Below, one piece after another: positions 56,773 to 64,000 of a stretch of 64,000 nucleotides of DNA. A model generated the notes under the pieces. That model worked only from the letters and a program-made list of their open reading frames with translations, was not told the DNA's origin and searched no databases. Source of the DNA: Clostridioides difficile_D (lineage in GTDB: Bacteria > Bacillota > Clostridia > Peptostreptococcales > Peptostreptococcaceae); the NCBI GenBank assembly GCA_945861085.1, contig OX244046.1, positions 186,001 to 250,000 of the forward strand, given 5' to 3'. How positions within the stretch are numbered: position 1 is the stretch's first letter; every line of letters starts with the position of its first letter. The position numbers and the translations under genes were made by a program.

Positions 56773-58038
56773 ATGTCAGGAAAAGATGTAAATGTCTTCG
56801 AGATGGCGCAATCTCAAGTAAAAAATGCATGTGATAAATTAGGTATGGAACCAGCAGTTTATGAATTATTAAAAGAACCTATGAGAGTTATAGAAGTTTC
56901 AATTCCAGTAAAAATGGATGATGGTTCTATAAAAACTTTTAAAGGATTTAGATCACAACATAATGATGCAGTAGGGCCAACAAAAGGTGGAATAAGATTC
57001 CATCAAAATGTTTCAAGAGACGAGGTAAAAGCTTTATCTATATGGATGACTTTCAAATGTTCTGTAACAGGTATACCATATGGTGGAGGTAAAGGTGGAA
57101 TAATAGTAGATCCATCAACTTTATCTCAAGGTGAATTAGAAAGATTAAGTAGAGGATACATAGATGGAATATATAAATTAATAGGTGAGAAAGTTGACGT
57201 TCCTGCACCAGACGTAAATACTAATGGACAAATAATGTCTTGGATGGTTGATGAGTACAATAAATTAACTGGACAAAGTTCTATAGGTGTTATAACTGGT
57301 AAGCCAGTTGAATTTGGTGGTTCTTTAGGAAGAACAGCTGCTACTGGATTTGGTGTTGCTGTTACTGCAAGAGAAGCTGCTGCTAAATTAGGAATAGATA
57401 TGAAAAAAGCTAAAATAGCTGTTCAAGGTATAGGAAACGTTGGTTCTTATACAGTTCTTAACTGTGAAAAACTTGGTGGTACTGTTGTAGCTATGGCTGA
57501 ATGGTGCAAATCAGAAGGTTCTTATGCTATATACAATGAAAATGGTTTAGATGGTCAAGCTATGCTAGATTATATGAAAGAACATGGTAACTTATTAAAC
57601 TTCCCAGGAGCTAAGAGAATATCTTTAGAAGAGTTCTGGGCTTCAGATGTTGATATAGTAATACCAGCTGCATTAGAAAACTCTATAACTAAAGAAGTTG
57701 CTGAATCTATAAAAGCTAAATTAGTTTGTGAAGCTGCTAATGGACCAACTACTCCAGAAGCTGATGAAGTACTTGCTAAAAGAGGAATAGTTCTTACTCC
57801 AGATATATTAACTAATGCTGGTGGAGTTACAGTTTCTTACTTCGAGTGGGTACAAAACTTATATGGATACTACTGGTCAGAAGAAGAAGTAGAACAAAAA
57901 GAAGAAGTAGCTATGGTTAAAGCATTTGAATCTATTTGGAAAATCAAAGAAGAATACAATGTTACAATGAGAGAAGCTGCTTACATGCATTCAATTAAGA
58001 AAGTTGCTGAAGCTATGAAATTAAGAGGTTGGTACTAG
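56773..58038 (+). CDS. gluD: NAD-specific glutamate dehydrogenase
   Basis: 421 residues. Substrate-binding PYGGGKGGI (catalytic Lys region ~110-118) and KGGIRFHQNVSRDEV, and Rossmann motif VQGIGNVG near 218. It interconverts glutamate and 2-oxoglutarate with NAD and is very abundant in C. difficile, where it is the GDH diagnostic antigen. Codons are more optimised here than in neighbours, in keeping with high expression. Monocistronic, with a GGGGG ribosome site and a following hairpin. Confidence 0.97.
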   Translation: MSGKDVNVFEMAQSQVKNACDKLGMEPAVYELLKEPMRVIEVSIPVKMDDGSIKTFKGFRSQHNDAVGPTKGGIRFHQNVSRDEVKALSIWMTFKCSVTGIPYGGGKGGIIVDPSTLSQGELERLSRGYIDGIYKLIGEKVDVPAPDVNTNGQIMSWMVDEYNKLTGQSSIGVITGKPVEFGGSLGRTAATGFGVAVTAREAAAKLGIDMKKAKIAVQGIGNVGSYTVLNCEKLGGTVVAMAEWCKSEGSYAIYNENGLDGQAMLDYMKEHGNLLNFPGAKRISLEEFWASDVDIVIPAALENSITKEVAESIKAKLVCEAANGPTTPEADEVLAKRGIVLTPDILTNAGGVTVSYFEWVQNLYGYYWSEEEVEQKEEVAMVKAFESIWKIKEEYNVTMREAAYMHSIKKVAEAMKLRGWY

Positions 58039-58085
58039 GATTTACTCTTAATAAATAATATAATATAGTTATTTAAGATATAAAG

Positions 58086-58108
58086 GGGCTGTACATAGTA
58101 CAGCCCTT
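58086..58108 (+). terminator. Hairpin terminator after gluD
   Basis: GGGCTGTAC (58086-58094) pairs perfectly with GTACAGCCC (58098-58106). The T-run is short, so efficiency is uncertain. Confidence 0.72.
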
Positions 58109-58198
58109 AAATTATGTGACTCATTTTTTGTTTTAATTTATAAATAACTTTATAAATTATGTAATTTAGAATGCTATAAATAAGATGGGTGAAAATTA

Positions 58199-59341
58199 AT
58201 GGTTGATTTAATTTTGAATGGACTTTTTAGAACGGTTATAGTAAGTAGTTTATGTATTCTTTTAATATTAACTTTTAAGAAAAGTATATTTAAAAAATTT
58301 AGTAAAAAATTTAACTATTATATATGGCTAATAGTGGTTTTTAAATTGTTGTTACCATTTACGTATTATACTCTTACTGTGAATGTTTTTAGAAGCAAAG
58401 AAAATATAAACATTGATAATATTAATTTGGAGTATTTTAATAAAGCACCAACTTCATATAATAGTATTTTATTGTATATTTGGATTTGTACTGTGATAAT
58501 ATACTTACTTTATACTATATTTAAATATATAAAACTTAAAAATTTAATAAATGATTTATCTTATGATGTTGATGACGAAGAAATAATAAATCTTTATGTA
58601 AGCTTATTGGAAGAGTTCAGTATATACAAGGATATAAAACTTAAGTATTCTTATGAAGTTGAGAGCCCAGTATTTTTTAATTCATGTGTGCTTTTACCAC
58701 CACATGATTATAAATTAGAAGAGTTAGATTGGATTTTTAGACATGAGCTTATGCATTTTAAAAGCAAAGACCTTCATTTAAAATATGTGGTACTATTTTT
58801 AAAAATAGTATATTGGTTTAATCCATTTGTATATATAATGGAAAAATATATAGATTTAGATTGTGAACTTTATTGTGATGAGAGAGTTTTAAAAAATTGT
58901 AATCTATTACAAAAACAAGAATATGCTTTAACTATTATAAGTGCAATGAAGAGAGGTACAAATTTTTCAAATAAATTTGTAGCTGGGTTAAATAAACAAT
59001 CTGATATTAGAAAAAGAGTAATGAGTATGTTCAGTGAAAAACATAAAAATGGTATCTTAATGGCTTTGATTATAAGTTTGTTATCTTCTATTACGTTCTT
59101 TAAATTTGATTCAACTAGTATTATTCAAGAGAGTAATTTTTTAGAGAGGTCAAGATATACGTTTGAAGGAAGGCAAGAAGACATGTTTGTAACAATAGAT
59201 TTTACATATGCAAATGCGCCTAGAAAACTGAGAAGAGAGCATGAAGAAAACTGTAGAGCCAATGGAATAGTACCAAAAGATTCAGATTCGATAGAAATTA
59301 TTCCTAGATTTTATAAAGACTGTATGGATCTAAAAAAATAA
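58199..59341 (+). CDS. M56 family BlaR1/MecR1-like membrane metallopeptidase
   Basis: 380 residues. Membrane segments at ~5-25, ~37-60 and ~95-110, then the zinc protease motif HELMH (in FRHELMHFKSKDLHLKY) and the third ligand region DCELYCDERVL. A further segment lies near 283-300. The C-terminal sensor of true BlaR1 (penicillin-binding) is missing; a short ~70-residue outer tail replaces it. No BlaI repressor gene is next to it, so it is not a standard beta-lactam switch. A weak ribosome site (GATGGGTG) precedes the ATG. A partial copy of the tail lies downstream. Confidence 0.85.
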   Translation: MVDLILNGLFRTVIVSSLCILLILTFKKSIFKKFSKKFNYYIWLIVVFKLLLPFTYYTLTVNVFRSKENINIDNINLEYFNKAPTSYNSILLYIWICTVIIYLLYTIFKYIKLKNLINDLSYDVDDEEIINLYVSLLEEFSIYKDIKLKYSYEVESPVFFNSCVLLPPHDYKLEELDWIFRHELMHFKSKDLHLKYVVLFLKIVYWFNPFVYIMEKYIDLDCELYCDERVLKNCNLLQKQEYALTIISAMKRGTNFSNKFVAGLNKQSDIRKRVMSMFSEKHKNGILMALIISLLSSITFFKFDSTSIIQESNFLERSRYTFEGRQEDMFVTIDFTYANAPRKLRREHEENCRANGIVPKDSDSIEIIPRFYKDCMDLKK

Positions 59342-59571
59342 TAATAAACTTAATTTTAAGTTTACTATCATCAGTTATTTTTATAAAATTTAATTCAGCT
59401 AGTATTATTGAGCATAGCATTTCTTTAAATAGACCTGAAAGTCTATTTGAAATAATGAAGAGAATAGTTGTAGTAAGGAATAAGTATAACCACAATTTAA
59501 GAGTCATTATTATAGAAATGTCCTTTTGTGTATGGAAAGTCAAAAACTTCACAATATATCTAACTTTATAG
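59342..59571 (+). pseudogene. Decayed partial copy of the M56 protein tail
   Basis: From about 59342 the reading NLILSLLSSVIFIKFNSASII parallels LIISLLSSITFFKFDSTSII of the upstream gene (residues ~287-306), and HSISLNRPESLFE parallels its ESNFLERSRYTFE. The open stretch then diverges to a TAG at 59569. It has no start or ribosome site. It looks like the C-terminal relic of a tandem paralogue. Confidence 0.65.
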
Positions 59572-59601
59572 TAACTTAATCAAAAAATATACGCCACATA
59601 A

Positions 59602-59642
59602 AAACGCATAAAAAAACACATAAAACAATATTTATGCGTACT
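59602..59642. terminator. Hairpin before the NlpC/P60 gene
   Basis: ACGCATAAA (59604-59612) pairs with TTTATGCGT (59631-59639). Between it and 59912 there is only AT-rich leader sequence with no clear riboswitch. Confidence 0.6.
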
Positions 59643-59912
59643 TTAAACTCGAACGGTACAAAATTCTTTACTTTTACAGACCCATATTATATAATTAAGT
59701 AAATAATGTATATTTAGGTGACATATTGGATAAACTAATTTATTTATTTTATTAATATAATGATACTATAAAAGTTATATAAAGTGGTTTACAAAAAAGT
59801 TACAGATAGAGCTTTTATTAATGTATTGTGTATTAGTATTTTATCCTTAGGTACACTTCACCTACAAAATAGAATCATAAGATAATTATGGGAAAATTTT
59901 AGGAGGTTTATC

Positions 59913-60959
59913 GTGAAGAAAAAGATATTAATACCAGTATTTGCATCAGTTATGGCATTATCAGTAAGTTCAATTGTAAATGCGGATGAAGTAAATGATT
60001 CATCTCAAAATAAGGATGATAAGACAAATACTGAATTAAATTTAGGTGAATATAAAGAAGTAAAATATAAAGTTGCAAAGATAAAAGATGGAGTAGCTAT
60101 AAAAATAAGAGAAGAAGGTCAAGTTCAAAACATAGCTTATTCTGGAGATGAATTTACTGTTTTAGGAATTCAAGGGGAATGGGTTAAGGTTAAAGTTGAA
60201 GATGGCGAAGGTTGGTTAGCTACTAGATATGTAGATATATCTGAAGGTGTAGGATATACTAACGCTGATAAAGTAAACCTAAGAAAAGATAAGAGTGAAA
60301 GTTCAGAAGTAATTGAAGAGCTGGAAAAAGGAAGCTCTTTATTGGTGTTGGAAGAAAATGGAGATTGGTTAAAAGTTAAAGATGGAGAAACAGAAGGATA
60401 CGTAAAAGCATCTTATATATCTGATAAAGCTCCAGTAATAGAAGAACCACAAGTAAACCCAAGTGTTAATCAAAATGGAACTTCTACAAATAATAATCAA
60501 CAAAACAATGCAAATAATAATCAACAAGATAATACAAATGACAATCAACAAAATAATAGCTCAAATGTGCCAACAGCTAACTCTAATGCAGTTCAAGCTG
60601 TACTTAACTTGGCATATTCTAAGCAAGGTTGCCCATATGTTTGGGGAGCAGAAGGACCAAACACTTTTGACTGCTCTGGATTTACACAATATGTATATAG
60701 AAATGCAGTAGGAAAGAATATACCAAGAACATCTAAAGCACAATCTAAATATGGACAAACTGTAAGTAAAGCAAATTTACAACCAGGAGACTTAGTGTTC
60801 TTCACAACCAATGGTTCTGGTTCTGTTAGTCATGTTGGAATATATGTAGGTGGAGGTAATATGATACATTCACCATCAACAGGAAAAACAGTTAGTGTAA
60901 CTAGTATAAATTCAGCATACTATACAGCAAGATTTGTTACAGCAAAAAGAATATTATAA
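59913..60959 (+). CDS. Secreted SH3-NlpC/P60 cell wall hydrolase
   Basis: 348 residues from GTG 59913 (AGGAGG). Sec signal peptide (~1-24, cleaved near VNA-DE), two bacterial SH3 domains (~52-110 and ~115-172: YTNADKVNLRKDKSESSEVIEEL), a long Asn/Gln-rich linker (~180-225) with short repeats, and a C-terminal NlpC/P60 domain with catalytic Cys in TFDCSGFTQYVY, His in SVSHVGIYVGGG and a polar third residue near MIHSPSTG. It cuts peptide stems of peptidoglycan outside the cell. The SH3 domains bind the wall. Monocistronic. Confidence 0.94.
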   Translation: MKKKILIPVFASVMALSVSSIVNADEVNDSSQNKDDKTNTELNLGEYKEVKYKVAKIKDGVAIKIREEGQVQNIAYSGDEFTVLGIQGEWVKVKVEDGEGWLATRYVDISEGVGYTNADKVNLRKDKSESSEVIEELEKGSSLLVLEENGDWLKVKDGETEGYVKASYISDKAPVIEEPQVNPSVNQNGTSTNNNQQNNANNNQQDNTNDNQQNNSSNVPTANSNAVQAVLNLAYSKQGCPYVWGAEGPNTFDCSGFTQYVYRNAVGKNIPRTSKAQSKYGQTVSKANLQPGDLVFFTTNGSGSVSHVGIYVGGGNMIHSPSTGKTVSVTSINSAYYTARFVTAKRIL

Positions 60960-60999
60960 TCAGTTTGTAATATGACAAATTGATAAATACATAAATATA

Positions 61000-61075
61000 A
61001 ACGCTCTATATTATATTTAATTTAATCAGGAAACAAAAAATGATTATATTTTAAATGTATTATAGAGCGTTTTTG
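61000..61075 (+). terminator. Terminator after the cell wall hydrolase
   Basis: AAACGCTCTATA pairs with TATAGAGCGTTT at the base of a long hairpin, followed by TTTTT. Confidence 0.85.
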
Positions 61076-61212
61076 TATCACTTTAAATTTAATAAGGATT
61101 TAAGTTAATATGATATAAAATAGTAGTCTTTCCATATAATGATTATTTGTTCAATCCCTTGACAGGATAAGTCAAAGGTGGTAAGCTACTAACAGTACAA
61201 AAATACTTTTAA

Positions 61213-61242
61213 TTTTAGTTCAGAGAGGCTAAAAAAGGAGGA
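61213..61242 (+). promoter_or_regulatory. PyrR-binding-type hairpin at the pyrB ribosome site
   Basis: TTTTAG (61213-61218), loop TTCAGAGAGG (61219-61228), CTAAAA (61229-61234). The loop matches the CAGAGAGGCU core recognised by PyrR. The 3' arm directly abuts AAAGGAGG (ribosome site), so binding would block translation instead of, or as well as, changing termination. Confidence 0.72.
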
Positions 61243-61248
61243 CGAAAG

Positions 61249-62169
61249 ATGTTAAAATCAAGAAATTTAATCCAACCAGAAGACTTTTCAATAGAAGAAA
61301 TAGATGAAATATTAGAATTAGCTCAAAAAATAATTGACAATCCGTCAAAATATTCTCGTATATGTGAAGGAAAACTATTAGCTACATTATTTTATGAACC
61401 ATCAACAAGAACAAGATTAAGCTTCGAATCTGCTATGAACAGATTAGGAGGGCGTGTCGTAGGTTTTTCAGAACCAAATTCATCCTCTGCATCAAAAGGC
61501 GAAACTTTAGGCGATACAATGAGGATAGTATCTGGTTATGTTGATATAATAGCTATGAGACATCCTCAATCAGGTGCAGCATCAGAAGCAGCTAGATTTA
61601 CAGAGGTACCATTTATCAATGCAGGAGATGGCGGTAATCAGCATCCAACCCAAACACTTACAGACTTGCTTACTATAAAATCATTAAAAGGAACTTTAGA
61701 AAACCATACAATAGGATTATGTGGTGATTTAAAATATGGAAGAACTGTGCATTCTTTGGTTAAAGCTATGGCAAGATATAGGAATACAAAGTTTGTATTT
61801 ATAGCGCCCGAAGAATTAAAAATGCCAGATTATATAAAAGAAGCTATAAAGGGACATGCATATTATGAAACTAATAATTTAGATGATGTTATAGGAAGTT
61901 TGGATGTTTTATATATGACTAGAGTTCAACAAGAAAGATTTGAAGATAAATCAGAATATGAAAGACTTAAAAACTATTATATTTTAAATAAGGCTAAATT
62001 AGAAAAAGCATCTAAAGATATGTTAGTAATGCATCCATTACCAAGAGTAAATGAAATAGACATAGATGTAGATGATGATGATAGAGCTGTATATTTTAAA
62101 CAAGCTAAATATGGAATGTATGTTAGAATGGCTTTAATAATAAAGCTTTTAGGTATAAATGAAGACTAA
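61249..62169 (+). CDS. pyrB: Aspartate carbamoyltransferase catalytic chain
   Basis: 306 residues. The carbamoyl-phosphate loop FYEPSTRTRLSFESAMNR, the HPTQTLTDLLTI motif, and MHPLPRVNEID are intact. It joins carbamoyl phosphate and aspartate, the committed step of pyrimidine synthesis. No pyrI regulatory chain is next to it, so feedback control may be through PyrR. AAAGGAGG precedes the ATG. It leads the operon pyrB-pyrK-pyrD-pyrE. Confidence 0.97.
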   Translation: MLKSRNLIQPEDFSIEEIDEILELAQKIIDNPSKYSRICEGKLLATLFYEPSTRTRLSFESAMNRLGGRVVGFSEPNSSSASKGETLGDTMRIVSGYVDIIAMRHPQSGAASEAARFTEVPFINAGDGGNQHPTQTLTDLLTIKSLKGTLENHTIGLCGDLKYGRTVHSLVKAMARYRNTKFVFIAPEELKMPDYIKEAIKGHAYYETNNLDDVIGSLDVLYMTRVQQERFEDKSEYERLKNYYILNKAKLEKASKDMLVMHPLPRVNEIDIDVDDDDRAVYFKQAKYGMYVRMALIIKLLGINED

Positions 62170-62207
62170 TAGCTATCATATAATAGTAAAACAAAGGAGA
62201 TTTTGGG

Positions 62208-62900
62208 ATGTATAAAATTCTGGAAAATATATATATAGGCGAAGATATGTATAGAATGAAAGTAAAAGGTAATTTTGAAGGTAAAATGGGACAATTCTAT
62301 ATGTTAAGAGCATGGGATACTTATCCAGTGCTTTCAAGACCTATAAGTATACATGATATAGATAAAGAAGGAATAACTTTTCTTTATAAAGTAGTAGGAG
62401 AGGGAACTCAAATTTTGAGTAACTTAAAAGTAAACGACACTATAAAATTAGAAGGGCCTTATGGTAATGGATATACTAAGGTTGATGGAAAGGTAGCTCT
62501 AGTAGGAGGCGGAATCGGTGTAGCGCCACTATATTTAGTTGCTAAAAATATAAAAAACTGTGATGCATATCTTGGATTTAGAGAAGATGTTATATTAGAA
62601 GATGAATATAGACAAGTATGTAATGAGGTCTATACAACAGTAGGGAATACTTTTGTAACAGATATAATTGATGTGGAGAAATATGATTATATATTAACAT
62701 GTGGTCCAACTCCAATGATGGAAAAATTGGTTAAGATGGTAGAAGGTACTAAAACGAGAATTATGGTATCTCTTGAAAACCATATGGCATGTGGAGTAGG
62801 TGCTTGTTTAGTATGTACGTGTAAAACTAATGAAGGAAATAAAAAGACTTGTAAAGATGGTCCTGTGTTCTGGGGAGAGGACGTGATTTTTAATGGCTAA
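62208..62900 (+). CDS. pyrK: Dihydroorotate dehydrogenase electron transfer subunit
   Basis: 230 residues. FAD domain with RPISIHDID, NAD-binding VGGGIGVAPLYLVA, and a C-terminal [2Fe-2S] site CGVGACLVCTCKTNEGNKKTC. It passes electrons from PyrD to NAD+. It overlaps the start of pyrD by 8 nt, ensuring balanced synthesis of the two subunits. Confidence 0.96.
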   Translation: MYKILENIYIGEDMYRMKVKGNFEGKMGQFYMLRAWDTYPVLSRPISIHDIDKEGITFLYKVVGEGTQILSNLKVNDTIKLEGPYGNGYTKVDGKVALVGGGIGVAPLYLVAKNIKNCDAYLGFREDVILEDEYRQVCNEVYTTVGNTFVTDIIDVEKYDYILTCGPTPMMEKLVKMVEGTKTRIMVSLENHMACGVGACLVCTCKTNEGNKKTCKDGPVFWGEDVIFNG

Positions 62901-63795
62901 TTTAAGTGTGAAATTTGGAAGTATAGAATTTAAAAATCCAGTAATAATGGCGTCTGGAACTTTTGGATTTGGAAAAGAATATAATGAGATTTATGATATA
63001 CAAAAACTTGGTGGTATAAGCAGTAAGGGACTTACTTTAAATAAAAAGCCTGGCAATAATGGTATGAGAGTTCATGAGACACCATCTGGCATGATGAATA
63101 GTGTTGGTCTTGAAAATCCTGGAGTCCAAGGGTTTATAGATAATGAATTACCTTTTTTTAGTCAATTAGACTTGGTCAGAATAGCTAATGTTGGAGGTGG
63201 GACATTAGAAGACTACTTATTAGGGGTTCAAATGTTAAATGATAAACCTATAGATATTATTGAATTAAACATATCTTGCCCAAATGTTAAAGCTGGAGGA
63301 ATGGCTTTTGGTATAAAAAATGAAGTGGCAAGAGAAGTTGTTCGTGAGGTAAGAAACATAACGAAACTACCTTTAGTAATAAAACTATCACCTAATGCAG
63401 AAGACATTGTAGGGATGGCAAAAGTTTGTGAAGAAGAAGGTGCTGATGGCATCTCTTTAGTTAATACTTTTAAAGCAATGGCAATTGATATAAAAAATAG
63501 AAGACCAGTATTTGAAAATGTATATGCTGGGTTATCTGGACCAGCTATAAAGCCTATAGCTTTAAGAATGGTACATGAAGTGTGTAAAAATGTAAATATA
63601 CCTGTAATGGGAATGGGCGGAATAACTAAAGCTACAGATGCTATAGAATTTATAATGGCAGGAGCTACTTGTATTCAAGTTGGAACTGCAAACTTTATGA
63701 ATCCTAGAATTGGTCCTGAAATAATAGATGGAATTAATGAATTTATGGATAAAGAAGGAATAAAAAGTTTAGACGAAATAAGAGGAATTATATAA
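62893..63795 (+). CDS. pyrD: Dihydroorotate dehydrogenase, class 1B catalytic subunit
   Basis: 300 residues, FMN TIM barrel. The active-site cysteine is in IELNISCPNVKAGG, as expected for the NAD-linked class 1B. FMN-binding regions ASGTFGFG at the start and GMGGITKATDAIEFIMAGA near the end are intact. It oxidises dihydroorotate to orotate with PyrK. Confidence 0.97.
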   Translation: MANLSVKFGSIEFKNPVIMASGTFGFGKEYNEIYDIQKLGGISSKGLTLNKKPGNNGMRVHETPSGMMNSVGLENPGVQGFIDNELPFFSQLDLVRIANVGGGTLEDYLLGVQMLNDKPIDIIELNISCPNVKAGGMAFGIKNEVAREVVREVRNITKLPLVIKLSPNAEDIVGMAKVCEEEGADGISLVNTFKAMAIDIKNRRPVFENVYAGLSGPAIKPIALRMVHEVCKNVNIPVMGMGGITKATDAIEFIMAGATCIQVGTANFMNPRIGPEIIDGINEFMDKEGIKSLDEIRGII

Positions 63796-63879
63796 GGTAG
63801 AATAAACAGTATTTTAAAAATGAAAAATATAGATTAAATAAACAATAATTTTATAATATTAACATGGAGGAAAAATAAT

Positions 63880-64000
63880 ATGAGTAAAGTAGATGTAGTA
63901 GATATATTAAAGAAAAGTGATGCATTATTAGAGGGACATTTTTTATTATCTTCAGGAAAACACAGTAATAGATATGTACAATGTGCAAAAGTATTAAGAT
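63880..64000 (+). CDS. pyrE: Orotate phosphoribosyltransferase, N-terminal part (runs off window)
   Basis: ATG 63880 after TGGAGG opens a frame reading SKVDVVDILKKSDALLEGHF, then SGKHSNRYVQCAKVL, the typical PyrE start; the SGKHS motif contacts PRPP and orotate. Only 40 residues are inside the window. It is the fourth gene of the pyrimidine unit, 84 nt after pyrD. Confidence 0.93.
   Translation, partial: MSKVDVVDILKKSDALLEGHFLLSSGKHSNRYVQCAKVLR

Noticed and set aside
59650..59912. Riboswitch in the leader of the NlpC/P60 gene
   Set aside because: No conserved core of c-di-AMP, c-di-GMP or other known classes could be found.

Overview
The window is AT-rich, low-GC Firmicute chromosome and matches Clostridioides difficile (strain 630-like). 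Markers: the hpdBCA p-cresol operon, the NAD-glutamate dehydrogenase used as a diagnostic antigen, a CooS-type CO dehydrogenase, Rex, and a pyrB-pyrK-pyrD-pyrE run. Codon use, AAGGAGG-type ribosome sites and many TTG/GTG starts fit. The species call rests on recognising proteins, not on a database search.

Layout. 1-1850: end of a RecD2-like helicase, comF, and a structured ~210-nt RNA that looks like the raiA motif. 1890-9324: a PTS regulator, a lactose/cellobiose/chitobiose-type PTS (IIA, IIB, IIC), a GrdB-related protein with no known role, an N4-(GlcNAc)-asparaginase, an M20 dipeptidase and a CutC protein. I infer that this unit feeds on chitobiose- or GlcNAc-asparagine-type glycopeptide fragments. 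9325-16659: housekeeping. A DnaA-box cluster and a sigma-H-like promoter precede hpf; then come secA, prfB with its programmed +1 frameshift, and a Tex protein. 16808-23052: an amidohydrolase, an FMN riboswitch with a riboflavin transporter, a DUF4116-like repeat protein, and tsaE-tsaB-rimI-tsaD. 23053-27261: hpdBCA behind a conspicuous inverted repeat.

27572-37790 is the accessory part. It is lower in GC and gene-poor. It holds two CPBP membrane proteases, a 1.3-kb gene desert with a perfect 40-bp palindrome, a VOC protein, a decayed IS256-family element, and an apparent wreck of a peptide-maturation locus: a radical-SAM fragment, an intact ABC exporter pair, and a 39-codon subtilase fragment.

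37789-43887: an amino-acid permease and an M20 amidohydrolase lie behind a well-formed sigma-54 promoter. Next to them is a sigma-54 activator whose own leader carries a tiny ORF overlapping a terminator-like hairpin, followed by a Crp/Fnr regulator. 44020-56645: a MATE exporter with an ABC-F ATPase, Rex, an FmdE-like protein, ferredoxin, a CapA-like lipoprotein, cooS-cooF-NADH oxidoreductase, cyclopropane synthase, and a P-loop/Asp23-like fusion. 56773-64000: gluD, an M56 BlaR1-like protein with a decayed partial copy of its tail, an SH3-NlpC/P60 cell-wall hydrolase, and the pyrimidine operon with a PyrR-type hairpin next to the pyrB ribosome site.

The best candidates for something undescribed are the GrdB-like member of the glycopeptide operon, the leader-peptide/hairpin in front of the sigma-54 activator, the DnaA-box cluster upstream of hpf, and the P-loop/Asp23-like fusion.
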